Below, piece after piece: positions 41,402 through 50,099 of a stretch of DNA of 62,183 nt. The stretch's first letter is position 1; the number at the start of each line of letters is the position of its first letter. The stretch spans positions 1-62,183 of the forward strand of contig JAFRLY010000058.1 in NCBI GenBank assembly GCA_017431005.1, written 5' to 3'. Source of the stretch: Clostridia bacterium (GTDB lineage: Bacteria > Bacillota > Clostridia > Christensenellales > Aristaeellaceae). The position numbers and the translations under genes are program-made. The notes beneath the pieces are model-generated. The model worked only from the letters and a program-made list of their open reading frames with translations, searched no databases and was not told where the DNA came from.

Positions 41402-42901
41402 TTATTTAATATACCCTTGCAGAATGCTGATCATCTCATTCAGTCCCAGCTCCTGCACCTTCTCCGCAAACGCATTCCAGTTCTGATCGTTCATTTCCAG
41501 ATCTCCGGTCACAAACTGTGCCATCGTTTCCTCAGCATACTGCATCAGCGGCTTCTGAATCTGCGCCAGTTTCGCCTCGTCCTCTGCGTTCAGGCAGACC
41601 ATCGGATAAGGCATCACCAGATACTGCCGGTATGCAGCCAGCTGTTCAATATTCTCCCGGGTCAGCCGGTCCGCGTACTTCATCTGGACTTCCGTATCCG
41701 TCCACCCCGGTGCGGAACCGCCTTCCGCGATGGTGCTTTCGGGCAGGATGTAATTGGCCACGGTTTCCATATCCGCATTCCACTCCCAGAACCCTTCTTC
41801 GTTCCAGATGTAGTCTTCCCCTTCCAGACCGAGCTGGGCCAGCCGGGACCCCTCTTCCGTGTACAGGACGTCCACCCAGGCCACCAGCTTTTCCGGTTCC
41901 TTGCAGGCGCTGGTAATGGCAAAGGTTCCCCGGATGATATCCCCGGTCAGATCACGGTAGATCTGTTTACCGTTATAATTCAGCGGTTCCAGTATCCGGT
42001 ACTGCTCCAGCGCAGCGCTGGGGATCACCGTCAGCGGGCTGGGCGACAGGAACATACCGTAGGGAATCGCCGTCTTCTCGTCTGTAATCTGCCGCAGGCT
42101 GTCAGCGGTGCTGAAGCCCCTGTGGTCAATCAGGTTTTCAGCCCACAGCTGATGCAGCCAGGTCAGGAACGCCCGGTTCTCCTCCGAGGTCAGGGACGTC
42201 GTCACCTGCCCGTCCTTCACGGTCACGTAATAATCGTTGTCAATGATGCCAAAGGCATGCGCCAGGAAGCGCAGCTCCCACATACTGATGAAGCTCAGCG
42301 GAATCTCGTCGTCCTTGCCGTTCCGATTCGGATCCCCGGCTTTGAACTGGCGCAGCACTTCCGTCAGTTCATCCGCTGTCGTGGGCTTCTCCATCTTCAC
42401 CCTGCTCAGCCAGTCGGTATTGATCCACATGACGTCGTTGTTCTGCAGCCCGTTGAAGTTGGGCAGCGCCGGAATCGCGCCGTCCTCCATCTGTACAGCC
42501 GTCATCCAGTCTTCCCGGCTCTGCAGCTTGCTCCATAAGTTCGGGGCGTATTCCTCCAGATAAGGGCGCAGATCAATCAGAATGCCGCCGGCATACATAT
42601 CGCGGGTTTCGGCTGTCGTCAGCGCGGCTTTGAACAGCACGTCAGGCAGATCCTCGCCGGCGGCGATCCCCTTCTTCCGTTCTGTCCAGCCCTCAAAATC
42701 CGTGCTCTGGCTGAACTGGAAGCTGATCCCGGTCTTCTCCTGCATCCGGACGAAAAACAGGCTGCTGTCCCATTTATGGTTTGCGGAATCCCCGTCGTAT
42801 CCTTCCATGATAAAATCCGGTGCCTTCTGTACCGTCTCAGCCAGTCCGCAGCCGCATCCCAGCAGTGCCAGGCAAAGGGCCAGCGCGATCCATCTGCGCA
42901 T
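41402..42901 (-). CDS. Extracellular solute-binding lipoprotein (family 1-like)
   Basis: The 499-residue protein has a lipoprotein signal with LALLGC (Cys about 16) and the two-lobe build of carbohydrate-type binding proteins: KTGISFQFSQSTDFEGWTERK, LPDVLFKA, a domain crossover with PYGMFLSPSPL, and a helical C terminus. It resembles the LplA-like binding proteins frequent in gut Clostridia. No permease or ATPase gene is adjacent, so it must use a transporter encoded elsewhere. GAGGAGG is 9 bases before the ATG at 42901. Ligand unknown. Confidence 0.85.
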   Translation of the reverse strand: MRRWIALALCLALLGCGCGLAETVQKAPDFIMEGYDGDSANHKWDSSLFFVRMQEKTGISFQFSQSTDFEGWTERKKGIAAGEDLPDVLFKAALTTAETRDMYAGGILIDLRPYLEEYAPNLWSKLQSREDWMTAVQMEDGAIPALPNFNGLQNNDVMWINTDWLSRVKMEKPTTADELTEVLRQFKAGDPNRNGKDDEIPLSFISMWELRFLAHAFGIIDNDYYVTVKDGQVTTSLTSEENRAFLTWLHQLWAENLIDHRGFSTADSLRQITDEKTAIPYGMFLSPSPLTVIPSAALEQYRILEPLNYNGKQIYRDLTGDIIRGTFAITSACKEPEKLVAWVDVLYTEEGSRLAQLGLEGEDYIWNEEGFWEWNADMETVANYILPESTIAEGGSAPGWTDTEVQMKYADRLTRENIEQLAAYRQYLVMPYPMVCLNAEDEAKLAQIQKPLMQYAEETMAQFVTGDLEMNDQNWNAFAEKVQELGLNEMISILQGYIK

Positions 42902-42951
42902 CTCTGTCAACCTCCTCATTTCCTGTTTCCATCCCGGAAACACTAACTTTT

Positions 42952-42980
42952 ATTATACCTCACCCCATCCGCTTTTACAA
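42952..42980 (-). promoter_or_regulatory. Promoter of the orphan solute-binding protein gene
   Basis: TTGTAA (42975-42980), 17 bp, TATAAT (42952-42957) on the minus strand, about 50 bp before the start. Confidence 0.75.
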
Positions 42981-42987
42981 GGACAAC

Positions 42988-43017
42988 CAAAACGCACAGG
43001 GGTGCATACCCTGTGCG
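42988..43017 (-). terminator. Terminator of the pilus-like operon
   Basis: A 9-bp stem (CGCACAGGG / CCCTGTGCG, 7-nt loop) followed on the minus strand by TTTTGG, 15 bases after the pilT stop. Confidence 0.75.
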
Positions 43018-43032
43018 CGCAATGTGTTTTGT

Positions 43033-44100
43033 TTATCTCGCGAAGCGGCTCGGCCTGTCCATCGTTTCCGGATGCACGGCCAGCAGCTGCGCCTGTTCCT
43101 TCGTAATCCGGTCCTCCCGGACCAGCCTGTTCAGCTCGCTGTCCATGGACAGCATATCCTCCCCGCCGCCGAAGATCGCGTTGTCTATCTGGTGCGTCTT
43201 TCCTTCGCGGATCAGATTCTGAATTGCCGGCGTCACCTTCATGACCTCAAACACCGGATAAAGCTCTCCGCTCTTTGTCAGCACGAGCCGCTGGCTCACC
43301 ACAGCCTTCAGCACCATGCTCAGCTGTGCGCGGATCTGATTCTGCTGGTTCGCCGGAAAGGCGTCCACCACACGGTCAATGGTTTTCGCGGCTCCCAGGG
43401 TGTGCAGGGAGCTCAGCAGCAGATGCCCCGTTTCCGCCGCGGTGATCGCGGTGGAAATAGTTTCGGTGTCCCGCATTTCACCCAGCATGATCACGTCCGG
43501 CGCCTGCCGCAGCGCGGCGCGCAGCGCGCGGGCAAAGGTTCTGGTATCAAGCGGCACCTCCCGCTGGCTCACCAGGCACTGTTTATGGCTGTGCAGGTAT
43601 TCAATCGGGTCTTCAATCGTGATGATATGGCCGCTCCGGCTCTGGTTGATCCGGTCAATCAGGCATGCCAGCGTTGTGCTCTTGCCGTTTCCTGCGGGGC
43701 CGGTCACCAGGATCATGCCGCTTCGCAGATCCGCCAGCTTCAGCACAACCTCGGGAATATGTCTTTCCTTCGGATCCGGCAGCCCAAAGGCTACCACCCG
43801 GCAGGTAAGCGCCAGCGATCCCCGCTGATGGTAGGTGTTGCAGCGGAATCGGCTCAGATGCGCAACCGCAAAGGAGAAATCGTCGTCTCCCTCCTCCTCC
43901 AGGGTTTCCCGGTCCCGCCCGGCCAACTCGTAGGCCCGGCTCACCAGGATCTCCACATCCGGCGGCAGCATCTTCTCCTCACTGATCTGAATCAGTTTGC
44001 CGTTGCTTTTGGTCATAATCGGGGAGCCGGGCACGATGAACACGTCAGATCCGTGGTTATCCAATGCCCTGCGAAGCACCTCGTCCAGCATCAATCCCAT
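43033..44100 (-). CDS. pilT: PilT-type twitching/retraction ATPase
   Basis: The 355-residue hexameric ATPase has the N-terminal PAS-like half (SDVFIVPGSPIMTKSNGKL) and a C-terminal motor: Walker A GPAGNGKSTTLA, the Asp box IEDPIEYLH, Walker B PDVIMLGEMRD, and the His box AAETGHLLLSSLHT. Length and lack of a zinc ribbon fit PilT (retraction) rather than PilB (extension). GGAGGG is 9 bases before the ATG at 44100, favouring it over an ATG three codons later. Last gene of the cluster. Confidence 0.9.
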   Translation of the reverse strand: MGLMLDEVLRRALDNHGSDVFIVPGSPIMTKSNGKLIQISEEKMLPPDVEILVSRAYELAGRDRETLEEEGDDDFSFAVAHLSRFRCNTYHQRGSLALTCRVVAFGLPDPKERHIPEVVLKLADLRSGMILVTGPAGNGKSTTLACLIDRINQSRSGHIITIEDPIEYLHSHKQCLVSQREVPLDTRTFARALRAALRQAPDVIMLGEMRDTETISTAITAAETGHLLLSSLHTLGAAKTIDRVVDAFPANQQNQIRAQLSMVLKAVVSQRLVLTKSGELYPVFEVMKVTPAIQNLIREGKTHQIDNAIFGGGEDMLSMDSELNRLVREDRITKEQAQLLAVHPETMDRPSRFAR

Positions 44101-44534
44101 TCGGTATATCCCTCCGGTTCATCAACGATCAGCCGGTGACTGACCCACTCCACGCGCTTTGCCTCTCCCTGTGGATAAACCCGCACCTGACAGTCCAGCC
44201 GGCGATTTTCACCCGGCTCCGTCCAGCTCACAATGTCCCCGTCCAGCGTCATATCTCCGGGAAGCCTGTCAGAAAGCTCCTCCAGCCAGTCTTCGGTTCC
44301 GTCCGCTTCCGCCCGGATATCAGCCAGCACTGCGTCCAGCTCCGCCAGCCGGCGCTCCGCCCGGTCGTTCAGGGCGTATACGCTTTCGATCATTTCCCTG
44401 GTTCGGTTCCCCAGGTTTACGTCATTCCGGGCTGTCACCAGCGTCAGCATGCTCAGCATGCACAGCGCCAGCACCACCACAATCAGGATCAGTGAGGCCG
44501 CGCCGGGGCCCAGGGCAATTTTCCGGTTATTCAT
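44091..44534 (-). CDS. Single-helix protein of the pilus-like cluster (a)
   Basis: The 147-residue protein has one N-terminal transmembrane helix (about 12-34, GAASLILIVVVLALCMLSML) followed by an acidic helical part (RRLAELDAVLADIRAEADG) and beta strands. The topology is pseudopilin- or PilN/O-like but there is no GFTLxE cleavage motif. It overlaps its neighbours on both sides. Confidence 0.65.
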   Translation of the reverse strand: MNNRKIALGPGAASLILIVVVLALCMLSMLTLVTARNDVNLGNRTREMIESVYALNDRAERRLAELDAVLADIRAEADGTEDWLEELSDRLPGDMTLDGDIVSWTEPGENRRLDCQVRVYPQGEAKRVEWVSHRLIVDEPEGYTEWD

Positions 44535-44932
44535 GGTGCCGCCTCCTTTTCCAGGTATCTGGTAGCCGGCAGCGAAATCACGGTTTTTTCACCGTATACG
44601 GCGTCGACCCGGGTACTGCGCAGCACGCCGGCCTTTGTCTCCTCCAGCATCTCTGTCACCACCAGGGTATATTCGCCGTTTTCCAGCGTCCAGGCTTCCC
44701 CGTTCCGCGTGAAGCCCATTTCTGTCAGAACGCTCTCGGTATCTTCCGCGTCGTAGAGCGTTTCCGCCATGTTCTGAGCTTCAAGCATCGCGTCGTTGGC
44801 CGCCATGGCCTGCCGGCTTCTGCTCTGGCTCATGCCGAAGATCTGTACCAGCGTCATTGCCGCGAACATGAAGAACAGAATCACGATCAGCAGCTCCATC
44901 AGCAGCGCGTTTGCCCGGCTTCCGTTTTTCAT
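44531..44932 (-). CDS. Pilin-like single-helix protein of the pilus-like cluster (b)
   Basis: The 133-residue protein reads NALLMELLIVILFFMFA at its N terminus, with a Glu inside the hydrophobic helix as in type IV pilins. The Gly before the cleavage site is missing, so processing by a prepilin peptidase is uncertain. The globular part has QNMAETLYDAEDTE and a strand-rich end. It is joined to both neighbours by 4-bp overlaps. Confidence 0.65.
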   Translation of the reverse strand: MKNGSRANALLMELLIVILFFMFAAMTLVQIFGMSQSRSRQAMAANDAMLEAQNMAETLYDAEDTESVLTEMGFTRNGEAWTLENGEYTLVVTEMLEETKAGVLRSTRVDAVYGEKTVISLPATRYLEKEAAP

Positions 44933-45420
44933 TCGTCAGCACCTCCCGCGCGCAGCCCGACCCGGATATCGCTTTTCGTCCCGTCCGTTCCTGTCACATG
45001 CACTGTCAGCATCCGTCCGTTCTGCTCCGGTTCAAAAGCGCTCAGCTCACAAAGCGCTTCTCCGTCCTCCGGATCAAATTCCCAGTCATCGGAGGTATAG
45101 CTTTCCCGCAGCCAGCCGTCCGCGCAGAACAACCGTTTCACATAGACTTCGTCATCGTACACGTCCTCGATAGCCAGGGCCGGAATCCCGTCGTGGTCCT
45201 CGATCCGGATCGTGCCGCCGTCCTCCGCCCAGACCGCGCTGCGCACCAGGGCCGCGGTAATCCGGTTCCCGTTGTTGACTTCTGCCCGCTCCACCGTGTT
45301 CCGGTAGACCTGCGCTCCCATCATAACCAGAAAGGTGCTCAGGCATGCGAACAGCGCCAGCAGCAGCAGGACGAATACATTCTGCATCAGCCGTGGGGTT
45401 TGCTGCGTTCTTTTTCTCAC
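44929..45420 (-). CDS. DUF4860-like protein of the pilus-like cluster (c)
   Basis: The 163-residue protein has one helix at about 13-36 (VFVLLLLALFACLSTFLVMM), then AQVYRNTVERAEVNNGNRITAALV and strands with EDGGTIRIEDHDG and LSAFEPEQNGRML. It resembles the DUF4860 proteins found beside PilC/PilT in Clostridia; this assignment is from memory of that context. Function unknown. Confidence 0.6.
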   Translation of the reverse strand: MRKRTQQTPRLMQNVFVLLLLALFACLSTFLVMMGAQVYRNTVERAEVNNGNRITAALVRSAVWAEDGGTIRIEDHDGIPALAIEDVYDDEVYVKRLFCADGWLRESYTSDDWEFDPEDGEALCELSAFEPEQNGRMLTVHVTGTDGTKSDIRVGLRAGGADE

Positions 45421-45728
45421 AGCTCCGTCCGCCCCCTCTCAGCCACCTGAATGCTCGGCATCAGGTTGGAGGCGAAAGCCTCGTAATATACGATGTATTT
45501 TTCCTCGTTGTAGCTCAGCTGATAGTTGTCCCGCAGATACTGCAGATCGGGAGCATATACCCCCTCCACAGCATAGCAGGTCAGCGCCGCGTTTTTCACC
45601 GCGTCGCGGACCATATCCAGCTCCTGGCTGCCGCCCTTGCCGGTAATCCCGTTCACAATCAGCACAAATGCGGCGATCAGCGCCAGGAAAAAAGCGATCG
45701 CCCCGATATCTTTTTTACTGAAACTCAT
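45417..45728 (-). CDS. GspG-like pilin-like protein of the pilus-like cluster (d)
   Basis: The 103-residue protein has one helix (about 9-28) and a soluble part with DMVRDAVKNAALTCYAVEG, then YAPDLQYLRDNYQL and NEEKYIVYYEAFASNLMPSI. The pattern of a helix followed by a residue run ending in short strands recalls major pseudopilins. There is no Gly/Phe-Thr-Leu-Glu cleavage motif. The stop overlaps the next gene. Confidence 0.65.
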   Translation of the reverse strand: MSFSKKDIGAIAFFLALIAAFVLIVNGITGKGGSQELDMVRDAVKNAALTCYAVEGVYAPDLQYLRDNYQLSYNEEKYIVYYEAFASNLMPSIQVAERGRTEL

Positions 45729-45746
45729 GAATCGCCGCCTCCTCCC

Positions 45747-46811
45747 TTACATGGCGCTCAGCACACCCGCCATCGGCAGCATCACGCTCAGCAGAATGGC
45801 GCCGATGACGACGCACAGCAGCGCCACCAGCGTGGGTTCGATGATGGAGATCAGCCGTCCCAGGTCATCCTCCACCTGCTCCTCATAGATCTCCGCGATC
45901 TTGGTCATCACCTGGGGTTCGTGGCCGGACACAGCGCCGACCTTCAGCATCCGGTTGTGGAAGTCCGCGAACAGGCCGCTCTGAGCCAGCGCTTCGGAGA
46001 AGGTCTCGTCCTGCATCATATGATCCCGGATGGTATTTACCTTGGCAATGGCTTCCTCATCCGTCAGGGCCGCCGGCGCCATTTCCAGCGCGTTCTCCAT
46101 CGGGAAGCCGCTGCTCAGCATCAGCCCCAGAATCCCGGCCACCCTGGCTGAGCTCAGCTTCTCCGCCACGCGGCGCACCGGCGGGCACGCTTTCTTCAGG
46201 AAAGCAATGACCTTCGCCCGCTGTTTTGTCTTCATCAGCACAAGGATCACCACAACCGCGATAACCAACATGCCAATCAGGGCCAGCACGATCCAGCCGG
46301 CAGCCGTGCCGATCCGCATCAGCGCGGATCCGCTTCCGCTGCTTCCGACGCCCAAGGACTCCAGCACCCGCTGGAACACGGGCAGCACCCGCCACAGCAG
46401 TATGCCGATGATCACAACCAGCATCACGCCCAGCACAATCGGATAGGTCACGGCGCTGACCGCTGCGCTCCGGATCCGGCCTTCCCGCTGATAGTAGCTG
46501 CTCAGGTTGACCATGATATCCTCAAGGCGGCCGGTTTCCTCGCCGATGCCCACCATCTCAATCATGTACTGCGGCCACTTCTCCTCGTTTTCCTTCAGCG
46601 CGGTATAGAGGGATCCTGTTTCTTCCACCGCCGGCAGCAGATCGTTGTAGGGATGATTCTTCGCTTTTTCCTTGGTTTCATCCTCTGCCAGCATTTCCAC
46701 GCCGTCCCGCAGCGTCATGCCGGATGAGAGCATCAGCGCGATCTGGTCGCAAAAACTGCTCAGCTCTTCCGATGTCATGGTATTTTTCTTCTGTTCAGCG
46801 CCGCTTGCCAT
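45747..46811 (-). CDS. pilC: Type IV pilus/type II secretion inner-membrane protein (PilC/GspF)
   Basis: The 354-residue protein has two GspF domains, each with a soluble helical part and membrane helices. The first (FCDQIALMLSSGMTLRDGVEML, GIGEETGRLEDIMVNLSSYY) ends in a membrane helix near residue 145. The second (LGLMLSSGFPMENALEMAP, KVGAVSGHEPQVMTKIAEIYEEQ) ends with SIIEPTLVALLCVVIGAIL. It is the platform on which the motor ATPase acts. GGAGGAG precedes the ATG at 46811. Confidence 0.88.
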   Translation of the reverse strand: MASGAEQKKNTMTSEELSSFCDQIALMLSSGMTLRDGVEMLAEDETKEKAKNHPYNDLLPAVEETGSLYTALKENEEKWPQYMIEMVGIGEETGRLEDIMVNLSSYYQREGRIRSAAVSAVTYPIVLGVMLVVIIGILLWRVLPVFQRVLESLGVGSSGSGSALMRIGTAAGWIVLALIGMLVIAVVVILVLMKTKQRAKVIAFLKKACPPVRRVAEKLSSARVAGILGLMLSSGFPMENALEMAPAALTDEEAIAKVNTIRDHMMQDETFSEALAQSGLFADFHNRMLKVGAVSGHEPQVMTKIAEIYEEQVEDDLGRLISIIEPTLVALLCVVIGAILLSVMLPMAGVLSAM

Positions 46812-46848
46812 CGTCGTTCTCCTCCGTCTTCTCCTCTTTCGGATCCGC

Positions 46849-47682
46849 TCAGTAGAACCGTTCCGTTGTATAGGTTTCATTTCGCGACCCGGCGTTTACT
46901 TCCACCGTTGGATCGTAGAACTGCTCTTCTCCGTTTACGTAGGCTGTCACCCAGGCATGATAGGTGCCGGAGCCCAGGGTGCCGATTGTCAGTCTGGCAG
47001 GTATACCCTGGCTCCGCAGCATGGCGATCATCATGGCTGAAAGATCCTGGCAGATCCCCATGTTTTTCTCCCAGCAGCCGTCAATATCCGGCAGTGTGCC
47101 CGGCTGAACGGTCACGCTTTTGATGAAGTCATATACGAAATGGCCCTTCACGTAGTCGCAGATGGTCTGATAGATGCGCGTCTGCTCTGTCATTCCCTCG
47201 CACATCTTCATCGCTTCCCGTACGCAGGCGGTATTGGCATCGTAGTTCACATACTGGTTCGGATACAGGAAGCACCGCCGTTCGTCCGCCATGTTCGGCT
47301 TGACGCCTACCTGCCCTTCCTGCGAGTATTTTTTGCCCCCGATGTTCTGATACAGGGTCACCGCATATTTCCGGTTTCCGAACTGCAGCGGGAACACCTC
47401 AAAGTCCCCGTTTCCGTTCAGGTTGTAGTTCAGTACGATCTTTTCCTTGTTCACATCGCAGGATATCCGGACCTTCAGCTTTTTCTTGCTCTTGTTGGCT
47501 CGGACCATGATGTAGCCTTCATCCATATGGCTGCAGTCCACAACCATCTTGCCGCTTTTTTTGACGGTTTTCCCGGTCTCCGGCATCAGCAGCTCCGCCA
47601 GGGACAGGTACGTCAAAACCAGGGCAAAGATCAGCAGCAGGCAAGCCAGACCCTTAAAAACCCAGCCGGCACGATCCTTCAT
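46849..47682 (-). CDS. Membrane-anchored transglutaminase-like protein
   Basis: The 277-residue protein has an N-terminal helix (about 8-30), a beta-rich region, and a transglutaminase-like domain. The triad is visible: Cys in MGICQDLSAMMIAMLRSQG, His in SGTYHAWVTAYV, and Asp in QFYDPTVEV. Such domains in bacteria act as proteases or crosslinkers of surface proteins. It is 37 bp upstream of pilC in the same direction and may be the first gene of that operon, with a possible role in processing or joining pilus-like subunits. Confidence 0.82.
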   Translation of the reverse strand: MKDRAGWVFKGLACLLLIFALVLTYLSLAELLMPETGKTVKKSGKMVVDCSHMDEGYIMVRANKSKKKLKVRISCDVNKEKIVLNYNLNGNGDFEVFPLQFGNRKYAVTLYQNIGGKKYSQEGQVGVKPNMADERRCFLYPNQYVNYDANTACVREAMKMCEGMTEQTRIYQTICDYVKGHFVYDFIKSVTVQPGTLPDIDGCWEKNMGICQDLSAMMIAMLRSQGIPARLTIGTLGSGTYHAWVTAYVNGEEQFYDPTVEVNAGSRNETYTTERFY

Positions 47683-47723
47683 CTTTGCCCCACCTTCCGG
47701 AATGTTCAAATTGAATCATATGC

Positions 47724-47774
47724 ATATACCCGAATTTTGGGTATATTTTACCATAAGACATGCAGACTGCGCAA
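47724..47774 (-). promoter_or_regulatory. Promoter with overlapping inverted repeat before the transglutaminase gene
   Basis: TTGCGC (47769-47774), 18 bp, TAAAAT (47745-47750) on the minus strand. An 8-bp inverted repeat ATATACCC / GGGTATAT (47724-47746) starts at the -10 box and covers the start-site region, so it may be an operator. Confidence 0.5.
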
Positions 47775-47804
47775 CTTGTTTCTCTTTATCCCTGCGCTTT
47801 TCCA

Positions 47805-48407
47805 TTACTCGTAGATGCCGATTTCCGCTGCCTGAGCCCCGCCCGTGCGGGAGGAGGAATTCATAGTAAAGATGACCCGCACGTAGGCTGCCTCCGCCGG
47901 TGCGAAGTCAATACGGATCCGGTTTCCTGTGGCTGAATCAAACTGGTATTTCTCCGCCGGTGCGGCTTCAGTGAAGTTTTCCCCGTCCGTGCTGACTGCC
48001 ACGGCAATTTCCTGAATCCGCGGTTCCCAGATGGAGGAGGGATTCAGGCATACCGCTACTGTGGAAACCGTGTAGGTCCCCTGCAGGTCAAAGGTCACCT
48101 CCGCCGGAAAGCCCTTGCTCTCCCAGTAGGTGTCCGTCTTTCCGTCATTGATGTTCTTCCCGACATAGACGTCAGTATGCGCGCCGGTCTCTGCCGGCTT
48201 CCCCTCCGCGAGATTCTCCGTCTCCGGCAGCGGGATATAGTCATCCGCGGGATCCGGAAAGCACGGGGGTCTTTCCGCCCGGGTCTGTTCCGGCGCCGGA
48301 ACAACGGTCACGATGGTTTTGATATTCTCTTCTCCCCGTGAGCATCCCGGGAGCGCAAGTCCGGCCAACAGTGTCAGAACAGCCAGCAAACATGTCATTT
48401 TTTTCAT
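47805..48407 (-). CDS. Lipoprotein with F5/8 type C (discoidin-like) domain
   Basis: The 200-residue protein has a lipobox LALPGC (Cys about 22) and one discoidin-like beta-sandwich: NLAEGKPAETGAHTDVYV, NINDGKTDTYWESKG, FPAEVTFDLQGTYTVSTVAV, and a strand RVIFTMNSS near the end. Such domains bind glycans or other surface ligands. It is 14 bp downstream of the beta-helix gene and likely in the same LacI-controlled transcript. Confidence 0.82.
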   Translation of the reverse strand: MKKMTCLLAVLTLLAGLALPGCSRGEENIKTIVTVVPAPEQTRAERPPCFPDPADDYIPLPETENLAEGKPAETGAHTDVYVGKNINDGKTDTYWESKGFPAEVTFDLQGTYTVSTVAVCLNPSSIWEPRIQEIAVAVSTDGENFTEAAPAEKYQFDSATGNRIRIDFAPAEAAYVRVIFTMNSSSRTGGAQAAEIGIYE

Positions 48408-48421
48408 ATCTCTTGCCCCCT

Positions 48422-49882
48422 TCACTCCACTGTAATTCCCTCGCAGTAGTCATCGGTGGAAAGCTTCATTTCCTTCAGCGTTGTCATTTTCTGCCCCAGA
48501 ATGTTCACATTCCGCAGCGTCACGTTGGATATCATGTTGTCTTCGCTTACGCCGCTCATCCTGGACGCCGGGATTTTTCCGGTTTCCGTGTTGATCACCG
48601 TCAGTCCGTCAATCAGCACATCGCTGGTCTTTCCGAACTCATCCCGTACGGTGCTCCAGGAGGAGTTCTGCAGCGTCATCTCAATCAGTTCCTTGTTGAA
48701 CCCGTTGTCCCCCTGCATGAAGGCGTTCTCCACCGTAATGTTCCGGTAGGTGATATCATGCACCCAGGCGTCGTCGCTGTTGTGGATGCTGATCACCGGC
48801 TTGTGGAAGTTGTACAGTACGGTGACGTTTTCAAACAGCACATCGCTGATCTCCGGATCCAGCGTCAGTCCCTTGTCTGTCTCATATCCGATCTCCATGC
48901 TCTGGGCCAGATCCGTCCATACCTGCATGTCTCGGAAAGTGATGCCTTTTGTGCTGCCGGAATAGTTCTTGATCACCAGGCTGTCGTCCCAGGTCCGGGC
49001 GAAACAGTTGGTCACCAGATGGTCTGTGCAACTCTGGAAGGTAAATCCGTCTCCGTTCTGCCGTCCGGAGATTACCTTCACATTGTCTATCGTCACGTTC
49101 TTCGAGGAATAGGAGTTCACGTTCCAGCAGTTGCTGTTGACAATGCTGATGCCTTCAACACGTACGTTTTTCGAGTGGTTCAGGTCAATGGGCACCCGGG
49201 CATAGGATCCGGCCTGGTTCCAGGCCGGGTAATCACTTCCGTCAATCATCCCCCGGCCGCAGATCCGGACGCCGTCCGCATTGGCCACGGATATGATGGA
49301 ATGCAGCACCGCTCCTCCGGAAAGGTACAGCGTCTGGTGGTCCTGCAGGGCGATCGCGTCCATCACCCATTCTCCGGGCCCGATCCAGAACACGTCCGGA
49401 TCCTCCGGATCAGGCACGTCCGTCTCCAGAGGATTGGCAAAGATATGCAGCGCCTTGTTCACGTTTCCGTTGAATACGACCGTATACTGCCCCGGGTCTG
49501 AAATCAGGAAGCTGACTGTCCCGTCCTTCACTTCCGGTTCAATGCCCAGGCTATAAGGCTGAACCGCAGCGCTCTCAACCTTCTCCGTCAGTCCCGGCAT
49601 CCGGATTTCAATCCGCGCCTTCCCCTCAAAGTCGAAGTAAGTCATCGGTGTGCTCGTCGGCTGCACGTTTGCGTCCCAGATATGCTTGTGATTCACCATC
49701 ACATCATAGACAAACAGCTCGTATCCGTTCACGCTTACCTCTGCCGTTTCAGAGGATGTCATGGTTTTCGGTCCTTCATAAATGACCAGCTGTGTCGGTG
49801 CTGCTTCCGCCGTCCCCCGTCCGGGCAGGATCAGGACCGTCAGAAGCATCAGCGCTGTCAGAATCAGGGTGCCTTTCTTCAT
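48422..49882 (-). CDS. Secreted right-handed beta-helix protein (GH28-like)
   Basis: The 486-residue protein has a signal peptide (cut near TAEAA, about 27), an N-terminal beta-sandwich (about 30-165), and a parallel beta-helix from about 170. Repeating strands such as NVRVEGISIVNSN, NVTIDNVKVISG and DGFTFQSCTDHLVTNC stack as in polygalacturonases and dextranases. NGDGFTFQSC and DDSLVIKNYSG hold the acidic residues expected at a GH28-type active site. The substrate is probably a plant or host glycan. GGGGGAAG precedes the ATG. Confidence 0.8.
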   Translation of the reverse strand: MKKGTLILTALMLLTVLILPGRGTAEAAPTQLVIYEGPKTMTSSETAEVSVNGYELFVYDVMVNHKHIWDANVQPTSTPMTYFDFEGKARIEIRMPGLTEKVESAAVQPYSLGIEPEVKDGTVSFLISDPGQYTVVFNGNVNKALHIFANPLETDVPDPEDPDVFWIGPGEWVMDAIALQDHQTLYLSGGAVLHSIISVANADGVRICGRGMIDGSDYPAWNQAGSYARVPIDLNHSKNVRVEGISIVNSNCWNVNSYSSKNVTIDNVKVISGRQNGDGFTFQSCTDHLVTNCFARTWDDSLVIKNYSGSTKGITFRDMQVWTDLAQSMEIGYETDKGLTLDPEISDVLFENVTVLYNFHKPVISIHNSDDAWVHDITYRNITVENAFMQGDNGFNKELIEMTLQNSSWSTVRDEFGKTSDVLIDGLTVINTETGKIPASRMSGVSEDNMISNVTLRNVNILGQKMTTLKEMKLSTDDYCEGITVE

Positions 49883-49902
49883 TCTTCTTCCCCCTGTCGT
49901 AT

Positions 49903-49957
49903 GTTTAACGTTAAACTTTTCCGGCCATATTATACGTTCAAATCAGGCGTCATTCAA
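49903..49957 (-). promoter_or_regulatory. Promoter and LacI-type operator of the beta-helix gene
   Basis: TTGAAT (49952-49957), 17 bp, TATAAT (49929-49934) on the minus strand. The perfect 14-bp palindrome GTTTAACGTTAAAC (49903-49916) starts 12 bases downstream of the -10 box, in a position to block transcription initiation. Confidence 0.8.
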
Positions 49958-50018
49958 TAAGCTTTTTAAAAAACTTTTCAATCCGGTAAAATTATGCCCA
50001 TATTTTTTATTTTTCTTG

Positions 50019-50078
50019 TTGACATCCAAAAATCACCATGCTATAATCATGGCAACGAATAGGTTTAACGTTAAACCT
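50019..50078 (+). promoter_or_regulatory. Consensus promoter and LacI-type operator of the small secreted protein gene
   Basis: TTGACA (50019-50024), 17 bp, TATAAT (50042-50047), both perfect, with a TGC extension. The 18-bp palindrome AGGTTTAACGTTAAACCT (50061-50078) begins 13 bases after the -10, so the operator covers the early transcribed region. Confidence 0.88.
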
Positions 50079-50099
50079 ATATTGAAAAAGGAGGATAAC

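Noticed and set aside
47724-47746. Terminator for the discoidin-lipoprotein operon
   Set aside because: The stem is AT-rich at its ends, the T run on the plus strand is short, and the flanking genes both run on the minus strand; an operator over the -10 fits better.
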